Shown here piece by piece: positions 36,416 through 44,455 of a stretch of DNA of 64,000 nt. This DNA comes from CAADGN01 sp035443945 (GTDB taxonomy: Bacteria > Planctomycetota > Phycisphaerae > Phycisphaerales > UBA1924). The notes under the pieces were generated by a model, which saw only the letters and a program-made list of their open reading frames with translations, did no database searches and was not told the origin of the DNA. How positions within the stretch are numbered: position 1 is the stretch's first letter; every line of letters starts with the position of its first letter. The stretch lies in assembly GCA_035443945.1 (NCBI GenBank), contig DAOMNQ010000006.1:1-64000 (forward strand), given 5' to 3'. The position numbers and the translations under genes are program-made.

Positions 36416-36628
36416 CGCTACCTCCTTCTCGAACGCACGCCTCACCGTCCTGACGAAGGCCGGGTTGGCACTGCGGGGCGGGCCGTCGAATGTCGGCCCT
36501 CGCAGGAAGTACGACGGCTGGCCGACTACTCCAACACCCCTTGCGAGTCGGAAGGAATTCTGGCGGACCCCTGTTAGACCCCGTGAGCGGGCGTCGTACT
36601 TATGATGTGGACCGAGATCGGAGGTCTC

Positions 36629-37210
36629 ATGGGGCAGCCCACGGCGACGGACGCCATCAACACACCAGAGTTCTTCGCCCGGCTGGACCGGTGCGACAGC
36701 GAAGCAGTCGGCATCCTGTTCCGTGAGTACGCAGGGGAAATGATGGACTTCCTGCTCAAGACGAAGCGCCGGCACGGTCTCGCGGAGGACGGCTGGCCCG
36801 ACGCCGTGCAAGAGGTATTCGTCAAGTTCCTCTGCAAGCCGCCAGACCTCGATCCGTCTCGGAAGATCGGGCGGCTCCTGATGACAATGGCGCTGAATGA
36901 GGCCCGCGATCGCGCCAAGAAGGATCGCACCCGATTCAAGTACGAAGAAGCGGCGAAGGCCGAGCGGCTCCGAACTGCGGCGGGCGCAGAGGCGGTTGGC
37001 GCTCGGCTCGCCGCGGCCGACGACAAGCTGCTGGTCGAGAGCAAGTTGGCCCAGATGTCCCCGCCCGACCAGCAAGCGCTGGCCGCGTTTGTGCAGGGCG
37101 GACCGAGCCGCCACGTCGCGTCGCTCTCCGCTACAACCGGCATCAACTCCGGTGCCGCCCAGATGCGGTTCCAGCGAGCAAAGGAACGGTGGGCAAAAGC
37201 GCTGGGCTAA
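36629..37210 (+). CDS. ECF-like RNA polymerase sigma factor
   Basis: 193 residues from the ATG at 36629, with GGAGG at 36620-36624 four bases upstream; ATGs at 36602 and 36605 are possible but lack such a site. Sigma region 2 is visible in 'LAEDGWPDAVQEVFVKFL' and 'LLMTMALNEARDRAKKDR', region 4 in 'MSPPDQQALAAFVQGG' and 'GINSGAAQMRFQRAKERW', the helix-turn-helix that would contact the -35 box. No anti-sigma factor is present; a GIY-YIG-like gene follows 23 bases later instead. Confidence 0.82.
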   Translation: MGQPTATDAINTPEFFARLDRCDSEAVGILFREYAGEMMDFLLKTKRRHGLAEDGWPDAVQEVFVKFLCKPPDLDPSRKIGRLLMTMALNEARDRAKKDRTRFKYEEAAKAERLRTAAGAEAVGARLAAADDKLLVESKLAQMSPPDQQALAAFVQGGPSRHVASLSATTGINSGAAQMRFQRAKERWAKALG

Positions 37211-37233
37211 GGTGAAGAAGGGAAGGACAACTG

Positions 37234-38295
37234 ATGACAACCACAGCGAACATCGTGGGGGCGCGTGGGGGACATCGCAAAGCTGAATCGGTGACGCCGG
37301 GAGAGGCCGCGACGCGCAGGTGGTTCCCGGATGAAGTCGATCTGGAGCGCCGGATCAACGCCGTCGTGCAGGAAGTCGCGAAGCGCCGCAGCGATGAGGC
37401 CAGAGCGAAGCCCACCGTGCCACAAGGGTGCCTGTTTGACGACGGTGCTTTCGAGCCCGCCCAACCAAGGCGGCGTAGCGCAACGCGGTCTCTGAACGAG
37501 ATTGCCAGTCAAGCGTACCTCGCGATGCTCCGGGCGATGCCGGAGGACCATGTGGTGATTGACCCGGAGGCGAACCAGGAGTTCGTCAACCGATGCCGCC
37601 TGCTGGGCGCGAGCGTCTCCGAGTTCCTGCTCAACAAGGCGCTGCTGAACGTGCGCAAGGCCGGGAAGTGGCACCGCGGCATCGAGCGGGGGAGCGCGCC
37701 GAACCTCGACCGGGGGGTGCTAGACCGAGTCGGGTACGCTGCGGAGATGGCGGCGCGCCTTGTTCAGATGCGTGCGATCGAAGTCGGCGCGGACTACCCG
37801 ACGGTGGACAGGATCATGTGCGACCCGACGCTCCGCGAGCTCTTCGACGAGGCGGTCTCCGGCGTCGCCCCGGGCTTCTCCGTCTACGAGTACCGGCTTG
37901 CCGCGTTCTCGTACCGCAAGTCGGGGCGTGAGTCAACCGTCCGCCTTGGGCAGACTTCGGCCCCGGACTGGGAGGTGGATGACGCTCCGTTCCGCAGCCT
38001 CGACCCGGACGACGCTCCCGCGGCCCCGGGCGTCTACCGAATCGACGCGGGGAGCCGGGCGCTGTTCGTCAGCGCCACACTCAACCTCCGCAGCCGACTC
38101 CTCGCGCACCTCGCGACGGGCGACCGCCAGACGCTGCTCCCGCCGAGCCTTTGTTGGGATCCACCGCGGGGCAAGCTCTTGGTGCGGTGGTTCGAGGCTC
38201 CGGCGGCATGGAAGCCGCGGCGTGCCGACGCCGTCGCGCAGCGGATGAAGGCAGAGGAGAGAGCGATGTACAACCTGTATGCCCGCACGGCCTGA
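37234..38295 (+). CDS. protein with C-terminal GIY-YIG-like domain
   Basis: 353 residues. The first 250 residues are helical with no recognisable domain. The last 90 resemble a GIY-YIG endonuclease: G266-V-Y ('APGVYRI'), then 'LFVSATLNLRSRLLAHL' (277-293) matching the YIGxTxNLxxRLxxH segment, and a late E341/E342 before 'AMYNLYA'. The second motif is degenerate (FVSA in place of YIGK), so nuclease activity is uncertain. It follows the sigma-like gene by 23 bases with a purine-rich ribosome-binding region, so the two are probably cotranscribed. Confidence 0.72.
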   Translation: MTTTANIVGARGGHRKAESVTPGEAATRRWFPDEVDLERRINAVVQEVAKRRSDEARAKPTVPQGCLFDDGAFEPAQPRRRSATRSLNEIASQAYLAMLRAMPEDHVVIDPEANQEFVNRCRLLGASVSEFLLNKALLNVRKAGKWHRGIERGSAPNLDRGVLDRVGYAAEMAARLVQMRAIEVGADYPTVDRIMCDPTLRELFDEAVSGVAPGFSVYEYRLAAFSYRKSGRESTVRLGQTSAPDWEVDDAPFRSLDPDDAPAAPGVYRIDAGSRALFVSATLNLRSRLLAHLATGDRQTLLPPSLCWDPPRGKLLVRWFEAPAAWKPRRADAVAQRMKAEERAMYNLYARTA

Positions 38296-38444
38296 ACTAC
38301 ATGAACGGCCTCGGCTTTTTCTTGGCTTCGCTCTGTTCACGTCACCTTCCACGGTTTCACGGCCAGCAATAGCTGCATTCCAGGCTCCCAGAGGCGTACT
38401 CCCTCGACAAAGAGTTCCATTGGCGTACTGTCACCCCGCCCCCC

Positions 38445-39275
38445 TCACTCCCTCACCACCACCAGATCAAACACCGTCGGCAGCAGCATGAACGTGTCCG
38501 GGTCCGCCGACGCCTCTGCCCACGCACGCTCGAACGCCGCGCGCTCCGCCGCGCTCACGTACCCCATCTTCTCCAGCCGCGGCAGGAAACTCCGCCAGAA
38601 CGAGTCCGGCCAGTGCCACATGCTCTCGCCCGGCCTCGCCAGCACCTTCGTCGGACGCAGCAGTTCCACTCGGAACCCGTGCTCTCGGAACAGCCGCGGC
38701 AGCCTCGCCATCACGTCCGGGTCGCCCTTGCGGTCGAGCCAACTGCGCACCACCGCGCGGATCACACGGTCGAACGCCTCGCGCCGCGGCGCGAGCGTCA
38801 GCGACTGGTAGTTGAAGTAGTCCTGCACCGCGACTCGCCCGCCCGGGCGCACGAGCGTTGCCAGGCCGCGCACCACCGCTTCCGGGTCCGGCACGAAGCA
38901 GAGCACCCACCGCGCGTACACCAGGTCGAACGTCGCCTCGGGCAGGCCGACCGTGGCGAGGTCCGTCGCGTCGCCGACCCGGAAGTCCGTGTGCGACACG
39001 CCCAGCAGCGCGGCCCGCGCCCGGGCGAACTCGAGGAACGGCTCCGACTCGTCCACGCCCACCACCGCCCCGCTCGCGCCGACAATCTGCGCCAGTTCCA
39101 GCGAGGCGTACCCCGGCCCGCACCCGACGTCCAGCACACGCATCCCCGGCCGGATGCCCGCCGCCTGCCACAGCGCGTGGGCCGTGTCCGACCACAGGCG
39201 GTGCTGGAACCCCAGCCGGGCGAGTTCGGCCTCGTCCGTGCCGAGCACGTATTCGCGCCGTGTCGTGTCGCTCAC
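38445..39275 (-). CDS. class I SAM-dependent methyltransferase
   Basis: 276 residues from a GTG at 39275. The AdoMet site 'RVLDVGCGPGYASLELAQ' is followed by the acidic residue in 'AVVGVDESEPFLEFAR', 'VGDATDLATVGLPEATFDLV' and 'ATLVRPGGRVAVQDYFNYQS'. Similar to UbiE/Methyltransf_11 proteins acting on small molecules; the substrate is unknown. It is divergent from the MFS gene, about 75 bases apart. Confidence 0.88.
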   Translation of the reverse strand: MSDTTRREYVLGTDEAELARLGFQHRLWSDTAHALWQAAGIRPGMRVLDVGCGPGYASLELAQIVGASGAVVGVDESEPFLEFARARAALLGVSHTDFRVGDATDLATVGLPEATFDLVYARWVLCFVPDPEAVVRGLATLVRPGGRVAVQDYFNYQSLTLAPRREAFDRVIRAVVRSWLDRKGDPDVMARLPRLFREHGFRVELLRPTKVLARPGESMWHWPDSFWRSFLPRLEKMGYVSAAERAAFERAWAEASADPDTFMLLPTVFDLVVVRE

Positions 39276-39350
39276 GCGGAACCATAGGCGGAGGCGGCCC
39301 GATCTCCGCCCGGCTCTTGCCGCGGGCCGTCCGCCTGCGAACGCTTGGCC

Positions 39351-40778
39351 GTGACCCGCGACGCACGCCCGCAGCACGACGCACGAACCGGCGCGTGGCG
39401 GGCGTGGGTCGAGCCGTGGGTTCAGTCGTGGGGGGGGTTCCATCCGGCGTCGATGCCCGTCTATGCCCGGGCCAACTACCGACGCGAACTCCTGGCCGCC
39501 TTCTTCCTTCCCTTCCTGCTCGCCGTCGTGGACAGCGCGATCGTCGGCGTCGTCGTGAAGAACGCCTACGACGGCGCGGTCGCCCCCAAGACGCTCAACT
39601 TCGTCGTCGCCCTCCTCACCGCCTCGACCGCCTTCGCCAACATCGTCAGTTTCGCGTGGGTCCGCCTCAGCCACGGCGTGGACAAGGTCCGCTTCATCAA
39701 CGCCCTCCAGGTCGCCATGATCGTCCTCGTCGCCCTCATCGCCCTTGCACCGCGCAGCGCGTCCGGGCTGTGGCTCGTCGTTGCCGCTGTCCTCGCCGCT
39801 CGATTCTGCTGGGCCGGCTTCATCACCCTCCGCTCCACGATCTGGCGGCAGAACTACTCCCGCGCCGTCCGCGCCCGCGTCACCGGCAAACTCGCCACCG
39901 TGCAGGTGCTCACGCTCGCCTCGCTCGGCGTCGGTCTGGGCGTGGCCATGAACGCCGACCCGCGCGCCTTCCGGTTCCTCCTGCCGTTCGGCTGCGCCCT
40001 CTCCCTCGTCGGGGTCTGGGCCTGGGCGCGCATGCGCATCCGCGGCCACCGCGCGCTCCTGGCGGCGGAGCGGGCGAGCGCGGACGACGCCGACGCGCCC
40101 TCGCTCAACCCGGTCGCCATGGCGCGCCTGCTCGCGGGCGACCGCCTCTTCGCCGGCTACATGACCTGCATGATGCTCCTCGGCCTGGGCAACCTCATGC
40201 TCACGCCGCTCCTCGTGATCGCGGTGAAGGAGGAGTTCGGCATGGAGTACCTCGGCGGCATCGCCGTCACCAACTCCGTCCCGCTCGCCATGATGCCCCT
40301 GAGTATCCCTCTCTGGGCGCGCCTCCTCGACCGCGTCCACGTCGTCGTCTTCCGCACCGTGCACTCGTGGGTCTTCGTCGCCGCCTCCGCGCTCTTCCTC
40401 CTCAGCGTCGTCACCCATACCGTCTGGCTCCTCTACGCTGCGAGCGTCGTGCAGGGCCTCGCCTTCGGCGGGGGCGTGCTGGCGTGGAACCTCGGGCACC
40501 TCGACTTCGCCCCCCCCCACAGGGCCTCCCAATACATGGGCGTCCACGTCACGCTCACCGGTGTGCGCGGCCTGCTCGCACCCTTCATCGCCGTCGGCAT
40601 CTACGAGACCGCGCGCGCCATCGACCCCGCCTACGGCGCGGCCGCCTTCGCCGCCTGCACCGCCTGCTGCATCGCCGGAGCCGTCGGCTTCAAACTCGTT
40701 GCACGCGCCTTCGGCGACGGCCGCGGCCGCCGCGAGGAGCCCGTCGAGACCGCGCCGCCGGCCCGCGTCACCGAATGA
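39351..40778 (+). CDS. MFS-type transporter
   Basis: 475 residues from a GTG at 39351 (a TTG at 39345 is an alternative). About twelve hydrophobic segments, for example 'LLAAFFLPFLLAVVDSAIVGV', 'LTLASLGVGLGVAMNAD' and 'SWVFVAASALFLLSVVTHTVWLL'; a cytoplasmic loop of about 30 residues between the two halves ('RALLAAERASADDADAP'). The family assignment follows from topology and the 'YMGVHVTLTGVRGLLAPF' segment late in the protein, typical of planctomycete MFS members. The substrate cannot be inferred. Confidence 0.82.
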   Translation: MTRDARPQHDARTGAWRAWVEPWVQSWGGFHPASMPVYARANYRRELLAAFFLPFLLAVVDSAIVGVVVKNAYDGAVAPKTLNFVVALLTASTAFANIVSFAWVRLSHGVDKVRFINALQVAMIVLVALIALAPRSASGLWLVVAAVLAARFCWAGFITLRSTIWRQNYSRAVRARVTGKLATVQVLTLASLGVGLGVAMNADPRAFRFLLPFGCALSLVGVWAWARMRIRGHRALLAAERASADDADAPSLNPVAMARLLAGDRLFAGYMTCMMLLGLGNLMLTPLLVIAVKEEFGMEYLGGIAVTNSVPLAMMPLSIPLWARLLDRVHVVVFRTVHSWVFVAASALFLLSVVTHTVWLLYAASVVQGLAFGGGVLAWNLGHLDFAPPHRASQYMGVHVTLTGVRGLLAPFIAVGIYETARAIDPAYGAAAFAACTACCIAGAVGFKLVARAFGDGRGRREEPVETAPPARVTE

Positions 40779-40815
40779 CGCCGACGCTCAACGATCGTCC
40801 CGGACGAGTACGATC

Positions 40816-41547
40816 ATGCCCATGTCGCCCGCGGAACTCGCGATGCTGATCGGCGCGGCCCTCGCGGCATCCACTGTTGCGGCGATCACCGGCACGGGCG
40901 GCGGGCTGATTCTCCTCCCCGCAATGACCCTGCTCTTTGGGTTGCGCGACGCGGTGCCCATGTTCGCCGTCGCGCAACTTGTCGGCAACCTCAGCCGCGT
41001 CATCCTGAATCGCCGTGAGGTCAGGTTGCCGGTGGTGGGATGGTTTGCGCTGGGAGCGCTGCCGATGGCAGTGCTGGGCGCGGTCGCCTTCGCCCGCGCG
41101 CCGGAAGCGGGGCTGGTGCGCGGCCTCGGCTCCTTTCTCATCATCTCCGTGATCGTTCGCCATGCGCAGAAGAAGCGATTGCGCACCTTCTCCCCCAGGT
41201 GGTTCACGCCGATCGGCGCCCTGTTCGCGTTCATCTCCGCGATCATCGGCACCGCCGGCCCGTTCATGGCCCCGTTCTTCCTCGCCTTCGGCCTCACGAA
41301 GGGCGCCTACATCGGCACCGAGGCGATGGCGACGCTCGCCATGCACGCGGGCAAGATTCCCACCTATTACATCACGGGCACGCTCTCGCACGTCGCGATC
41401 ATGGTCGGACTCGCGCTCGGCCCCGTCATGATCCTCGGCTCGTGGCACGGCAAGCGCATCGTCGATCGCATCCCCGGGAGGTCGTTCGCGATCATGATAG
41501 ACGCCGTGGTGCTGGCGTTCGGCGTCTTGTTCCTCCTGCGCGGTTGA
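40816..41547 (+). CDS. TauE/SafE-family sulfite/anion exporter
   Basis: 243 residues from the ATG at 40816. About eight membrane spans; the repeated TauE motif is seen in 'AAITGTGGGLILLPAMTLLFG' and 'SAIIGTAGPFMAPFFLAFGLT'. The family exports sulfite, sulfoacetate or related anions. It follows the MFS gene by 38 bases in the same direction, possibly cotranscribed. Confidence 0.88.
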   Translation: MPMSPAELAMLIGAALAASTVAAITGTGGGLILLPAMTLLFGLRDAVPMFAVAQLVGNLSRVILNRREVRLPVVGWFALGALPMAVLGAVAFARAPEAGLVRGLGSFLIISVIVRHAQKKRLRTFSPRWFTPIGALFAFISAIIGTAGPFMAPFFLAFGLTKGAYIGTEAMATLAMHAGKIPTYYITGTLSHVAIMVGLALGPVMILGSWHGKRIVDRIPGRSFAIMIDAVVLAFGVLFLLRG

Positions 41548-41680
41548 ACAACGCGCGAACCAGCCCGCACCCCGACGCACGATCCACCCCTCCCCGCGCC
41601 CCGCTCGATGACGCCGCGCCGAACGCACGACCCCCGCCATTCCCCGGCCGCCCGCCACGCGCCCCTCGTACAATCCCCCC

Positions 41681-42409
41681 ATGACCGCCAAGGAAATCCT
41701 CGCACAACTCGAGTCCCTCGGCGACGATGCCCGCCGCAGGCACAACGCGAAGACCGGGCCGGACGGCATCCCCGGCATCCCGCCCGACAGGCAATTCGGC
41801 GTCAAGACCGGCGACATCCGCAAACTCGCGAAGAAGATCAAGACCGATCACGACCTCGCGCTGGAACTCTGGAAGACCGGCAACGTCGATGCCCAACTGC
41901 TGGCGATCCTCGCCATGGACCCGAAGCGACTCTCGACCGCGCAACTCGACTCGATGGTCCGCGAGGCGCGCTTCGCATGGGTGGCCGAGTGGCTCCAGTC
42001 GTACATCATCAAGAACCGACCCGCCGCCGAGAGGGAGGCGCTCCGCGAGAAGTGGATGAGCAAGAGCGAGAAGGACGCCTGGGCCGCCCGCGCCGGCTGG
42101 CACCTCACCGCGTCGATCATCAACAACGGCGGAACGAGCCGCGACCGTAAGGGAGCGGACGACCACACCCTCGATCTTGATGCACTCCTCGACCGCATCG
42201 AGAAGGAGATGCCCAAAGCCCCGCCGGAAACGAAATGGACGATGAATAGCACGCTCGGCGCGATCGGCATCCACCACCCTGCGCACCGCAAGCGCGCCCT
42301 CGCCATCGGCGAGAAGATCGGCCTCTACAAGGACTGGCCCGTCTCCAAGGGCTGCACAATCCCCTACGTGCCGGTGTGGGTCGAGGAGATGGTGAAGCAG
42401 CAGGCGTGA
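41681..42409 (+). CDS. AlkD-like DNA alkylation repair protein
   Basis: 242 residues, all alpha-helical HEAT-like repeats. The segments 'GVKTGDIRKLAKKIKTDHDL', 'WVAEWLQSYIIKNRP' and 'HRKRALAIGEKIGLYKDWPV' fit the AlkD superfamily. AlkD removes alkylated bases from DNA by shape recognition without base flipping. The C-terminus 'CTIPYVPVWVEEMV' is common in environmental members. Single gene with a possible terminator hairpin just after. Confidence 0.85.
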   Translation: MTAKEILAQLESLGDDARRRHNAKTGPDGIPGIPPDRQFGVKTGDIRKLAKKIKTDHDLALELWKTGNVDAQLLAILAMDPKRLSTAQLDSMVREARFAWVAEWLQSYIIKNRPAAEREALREKWMSKSEKDAWAARAGWHLTASIINNGGTSRDRKGADDHTLDLDALLDRIEKEMPKAPPETKWTMNSTLGAIGIHHPAHRKRALAIGEKIGLYKDWPVSKGCTIPYVPVWVEEMVKQQA

Positions 42410-42420
42410 CGGAAGGGTCG

Positions 42421-42442
42421 GTGCGGGCCTCGGTGCCCGCAC
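42421..42442 (+). terminator. hairpin after AlkD-like gene
   Basis: GTGCGGGC and GCCCGCAC form an 8-base stem with a 6-base loop, starting 12 bases after the stop codon. There is no U-run, so its terminator role is uncertain. Confidence 0.4.
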
Positions 42443-42485
42443 GCCGCCCCTTCGCGATGCCAACACGAAATCCAGCACGAGAACG

Positions 42486-43061
42486 ATGGCCAAAGCCGTT
42501 CACACAATCCGTTGTCGCGCCGAACTTCTCAGGCCGGCTGCCCCCGATGGGCGGAAGCGCCCCTCGTGGTCGTTTCTGTCTCTCCCGAAGCAGGCCAGTG
42601 CGAAGTTGCCGTCGCGCGGGCAGGTGACCTTCGAAGGCACGCTCAACGGCGCTGCCGTCCGAACTACACTCGAGCCGGACGGCCGCGGCGGCCACTGGCT
42701 CAAGGTGGACAGGAGCCTGCGCGAGGCGGCGGGTGCGAAAGTCGGCAGCGCCGTCACGCTGGAGATCACGCCGATTCCCCCCGATCGCGAGCCTGAGCCG
42801 AGGGTGCCGTCCGATCTGCGGAAGGCGCTCGCTTCGGCCCCGGCGAAGGCGAAAGCGGCGTGGAAGGACATCACGCCCGTCGCCCGGCGAGACTGGATTC
42901 AGTGGATCGTCTCCGCGAAACAGGCGGAGACTCGCGCTCGCCGCATCAGCAACGCCTGCGACATGCTCGCCAAAGGCAAGCGACGCCCGTGCTGCTTCGA
43001 TCGTTCCGGGATGTACGGCAAAGGCCTCGGTTGCCCCATCGCGGAAGAGTCCCGACCGTAG
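42486..43061 (+). CDS. DUF1905/YdeI-OmpD-associated family protein
   Basis: 191 residues. The N-terminal DUF1905 domain ('FLSLPKQASAKLPSRGQVTF', 'HWLKVDRSLREAAGAKVGSA') is followed by the YdeI/OmpD-associated domain ('WKDITPVARRDWIQWIVSA', 'RRISNACDMLAKGKRRPCCF'). YdeI-type proteins are linked to resistance to cationic peptides in enterobacteria, but the molecular role is unsettled. It stands alone between a hairpin and a convergent NTF2-like gene. Confidence 0.85.
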   Translation: MAKAVHTIRCRAELLRPAAPDGRKRPSWSFLSLPKQASAKLPSRGQVTFEGTLNGAAVRTTLEPDGRGGHWLKVDRSLREAAGAKVGSAVTLEITPIPPDREPEPRVPSDLRKALASAPAKAKAAWKDITPVARRDWIQWIVSAKQAETRARRISNACDMLAKGKRRPCCFDRSGMYGKGLGCPIAEESRP

Positions 43062-43263
43062 CGCTCACGCTGGACGGCGCGGGTTGAGGCGGCACCTGCC
43101 CGGTGCCGGTCCTTCCGGAGCGGTCACCGTTTCACCGAGAACCGTTTGGCGATCTCGATGAGTCGTCGTTGCGACGAATGCCCAGCGCACAGACGTCGGC
43201 TCAGAGCAGCCGTCTTCGGTGGCACATCGTCGGTGGCATAGTGGCGATGGCACGACAGAGGAA

Positions 43264-43773
43264 TCAATCCGCGACCTTGTGCTTCTCCACGAGTTCGAGC
43301 AGTCCCTCCGCCACCTCGTTCGGCACCTGGAACGTCAGGTTGTACTGCGCGATCCGCCACCGCCCGCCGCTCAGCGCGAGCACGCCCGTCCCCCGCAGGT
43401 CGCCGTACGTCTCGTTGCGGACCACCTCATCGAACCACGCCACCTGCCCGCACGGCCCGAGCGTCACGTGCCGCTCGACGGCGTGATACGTCCACGCCGA
43501 GTCCCGCTCGAAGTACGGCGCGGCCCACGCACGGAACTCCTCCACCGTCCAGCGTTCCGTCGGGTCAGTCCCGAGAAACACCGCATCCGCCGTGAAGTGA
43601 CCGAAGTACCGCGCGGCGTCCGCCTTCGCCGCGGCGTCGTGGAAGTCGTCCAGCGTCTCAGCGATGACCTCGTCCATCGGCCGCCCGATCAGGCGCTGCG
43701 GCCGCTCCGGCTGCAAGGCGAACGCGGACAGCGCGACCGCAGCAAGAGCGACGACAAGGATGAGATTGCGCAT
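43264..43773 (-). CDS. exported NTF2/SnoaL-like protein
   Basis: 169 residues from the ATG at 43773, preceded by GGAGG. A signal peptide (RNLILVVALAAVALSAFA) is followed by an NTF2-like cone fold with 'DDFHDAAAKADAARYFGHF', 'DAVFLGTDPTERWTVEEFRA' and 'GRWRIAQYNLTFQVPNE', matching DUF4440/SnoaL-like proteins. No catalytic function can be assigned; the family is used both for enzymes and ligand binding. The third 131-bp repeat lies directly upstream. Confidence 0.85.
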   Translation of the reverse strand: MRNLILVVALAAVALSAFALQPERPQRLIGRPMDEVIAETLDDFHDAAAKADAARYFGHFTADAVFLGTDPTERWTVEEFRAWAAPYFERDSAWTYHAVERHVTLGPCGQVAWFDEVVRNETYGDLRGTGVLALSGGRWRIAQYNLTFQVPNEVAEGLLELVEKHKVAD

Positions 43774-43804
43774 GGGAACCTCCGATTGGCGTACCTGCAC
43801 GGGA

Positions 43805-43935
43805 GAGCCTATCCCGTAACCTCGGAGAACCGATCTCACCACAGAGGCACAGAGAGCGCCGAGGCAGAAACTCTTGGTATTCCTCTCGGTGCCCTCCGTG
43901 CCTCTGTGGTGAATCTCGCGTTTTGGGATCGGCTC
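43805..43935. repeat. 131-bp palindromic dispersed repeat, copy 3 of 3 (diverged)
   Basis: Same length and ends as copies 1 and 2, but with substitutions in the loop and a few in the arms (for example GAGAGCGCCGAG instead of GAGAGCACCGAG). The two-armed fold is kept. It is immediately upstream of the minus-strand NTF2-like gene. Confidence 0.93.
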
Positions 43936-43941
43936 GAGTGC

Positions 43942-43970
43942 AAAAAGGCGGGGCCAGGAAAGGCCCCGCC
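43942..43970 (-). terminator. intrinsic terminator of gene 44022-44264
   Basis: GGCGGGGCC and GGCCCCGCC form a 9-base stem with a 6-base loop; on the minus strand the stem is followed by five T (A-run 43942-43946 on plus). It lies about 50 bases after the stop of the minus-strand gene. Confidence 0.82.
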
Positions 43971-44021
43971 CCGGAGAGTACGACGAAGAAGGAGGAGAGA
44001 GTGCGGGAACCGAGGACCGGG

Positions 44022-44264
44022 TCAGGCCTTGGTCTTGGCTCGGAACTCGAGGTACCCCATCCGGACGAGGAAGGCCGTCGCCTCCTCGACCTCGGCGCGG
44101 CTGAACGGCACGAGGCACGCGGGCTGGTCCGGGGTTCCCATCAGGTCCACCGGACGCGGGCAACGCCCCGTGAGCCGGTCGGCGACCTCGGTCAGGGCCT
44201 TGATCACGGCCTCGGAGGCCTCGAAGAGCCGTTCGGAATCGATTCTCTCGAAGTACTCGTTCAT
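44022..44264 (-). CDS. small hypothetical protein
   Basis: 80 residues. Acidic, mainly helical ('YFERIDSERLFEASEAVIKA', 'AEVEEATAFLVRMGYLEF'), with a cysteine pair (RCPRP, PACLVPF) about 16 residues apart. No family that I recognise. A clear intrinsic terminator follows, which supports it as a real monocistronic gene. It is divergent from the phosphoesterase gene, about 190 bases away. Confidence 0.75.
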   Translation of the reverse strand: MNEYFERIDSERLFEASEAVIKALTEVADRLTGRCPRPVDLMGTPDQPACLVPFSRAEVEEATAFLVRMGYLEFRAKTKA

Positions 44265-44455
44265 GGCTGCGCTCCCGATACGTTGATCGCTTTCCGGGGT
44301 TTCTGGTTTCGGCGTTTCCCGCCGATCCTCTGCTTCTTCAAGCGGGGTTCGGGTCCGTCGCTCACGCCCGAGGGCGCGAAGTCTGCGCGATCCCGCACAA
44401 GCCCAGGCGACCCGCCCCGTTTGCCACCGGAGGGCCGCCCGCCGATACTGCCCCC

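Noticed and set aside
36203..37240. A 345-residue minus-strand frame ending in the YjzC-like protein
   Set aside because: Most of it is antisense to the sigma-like gene; only the last 70 residues (from 36415) show a plausible protein with a start codon.
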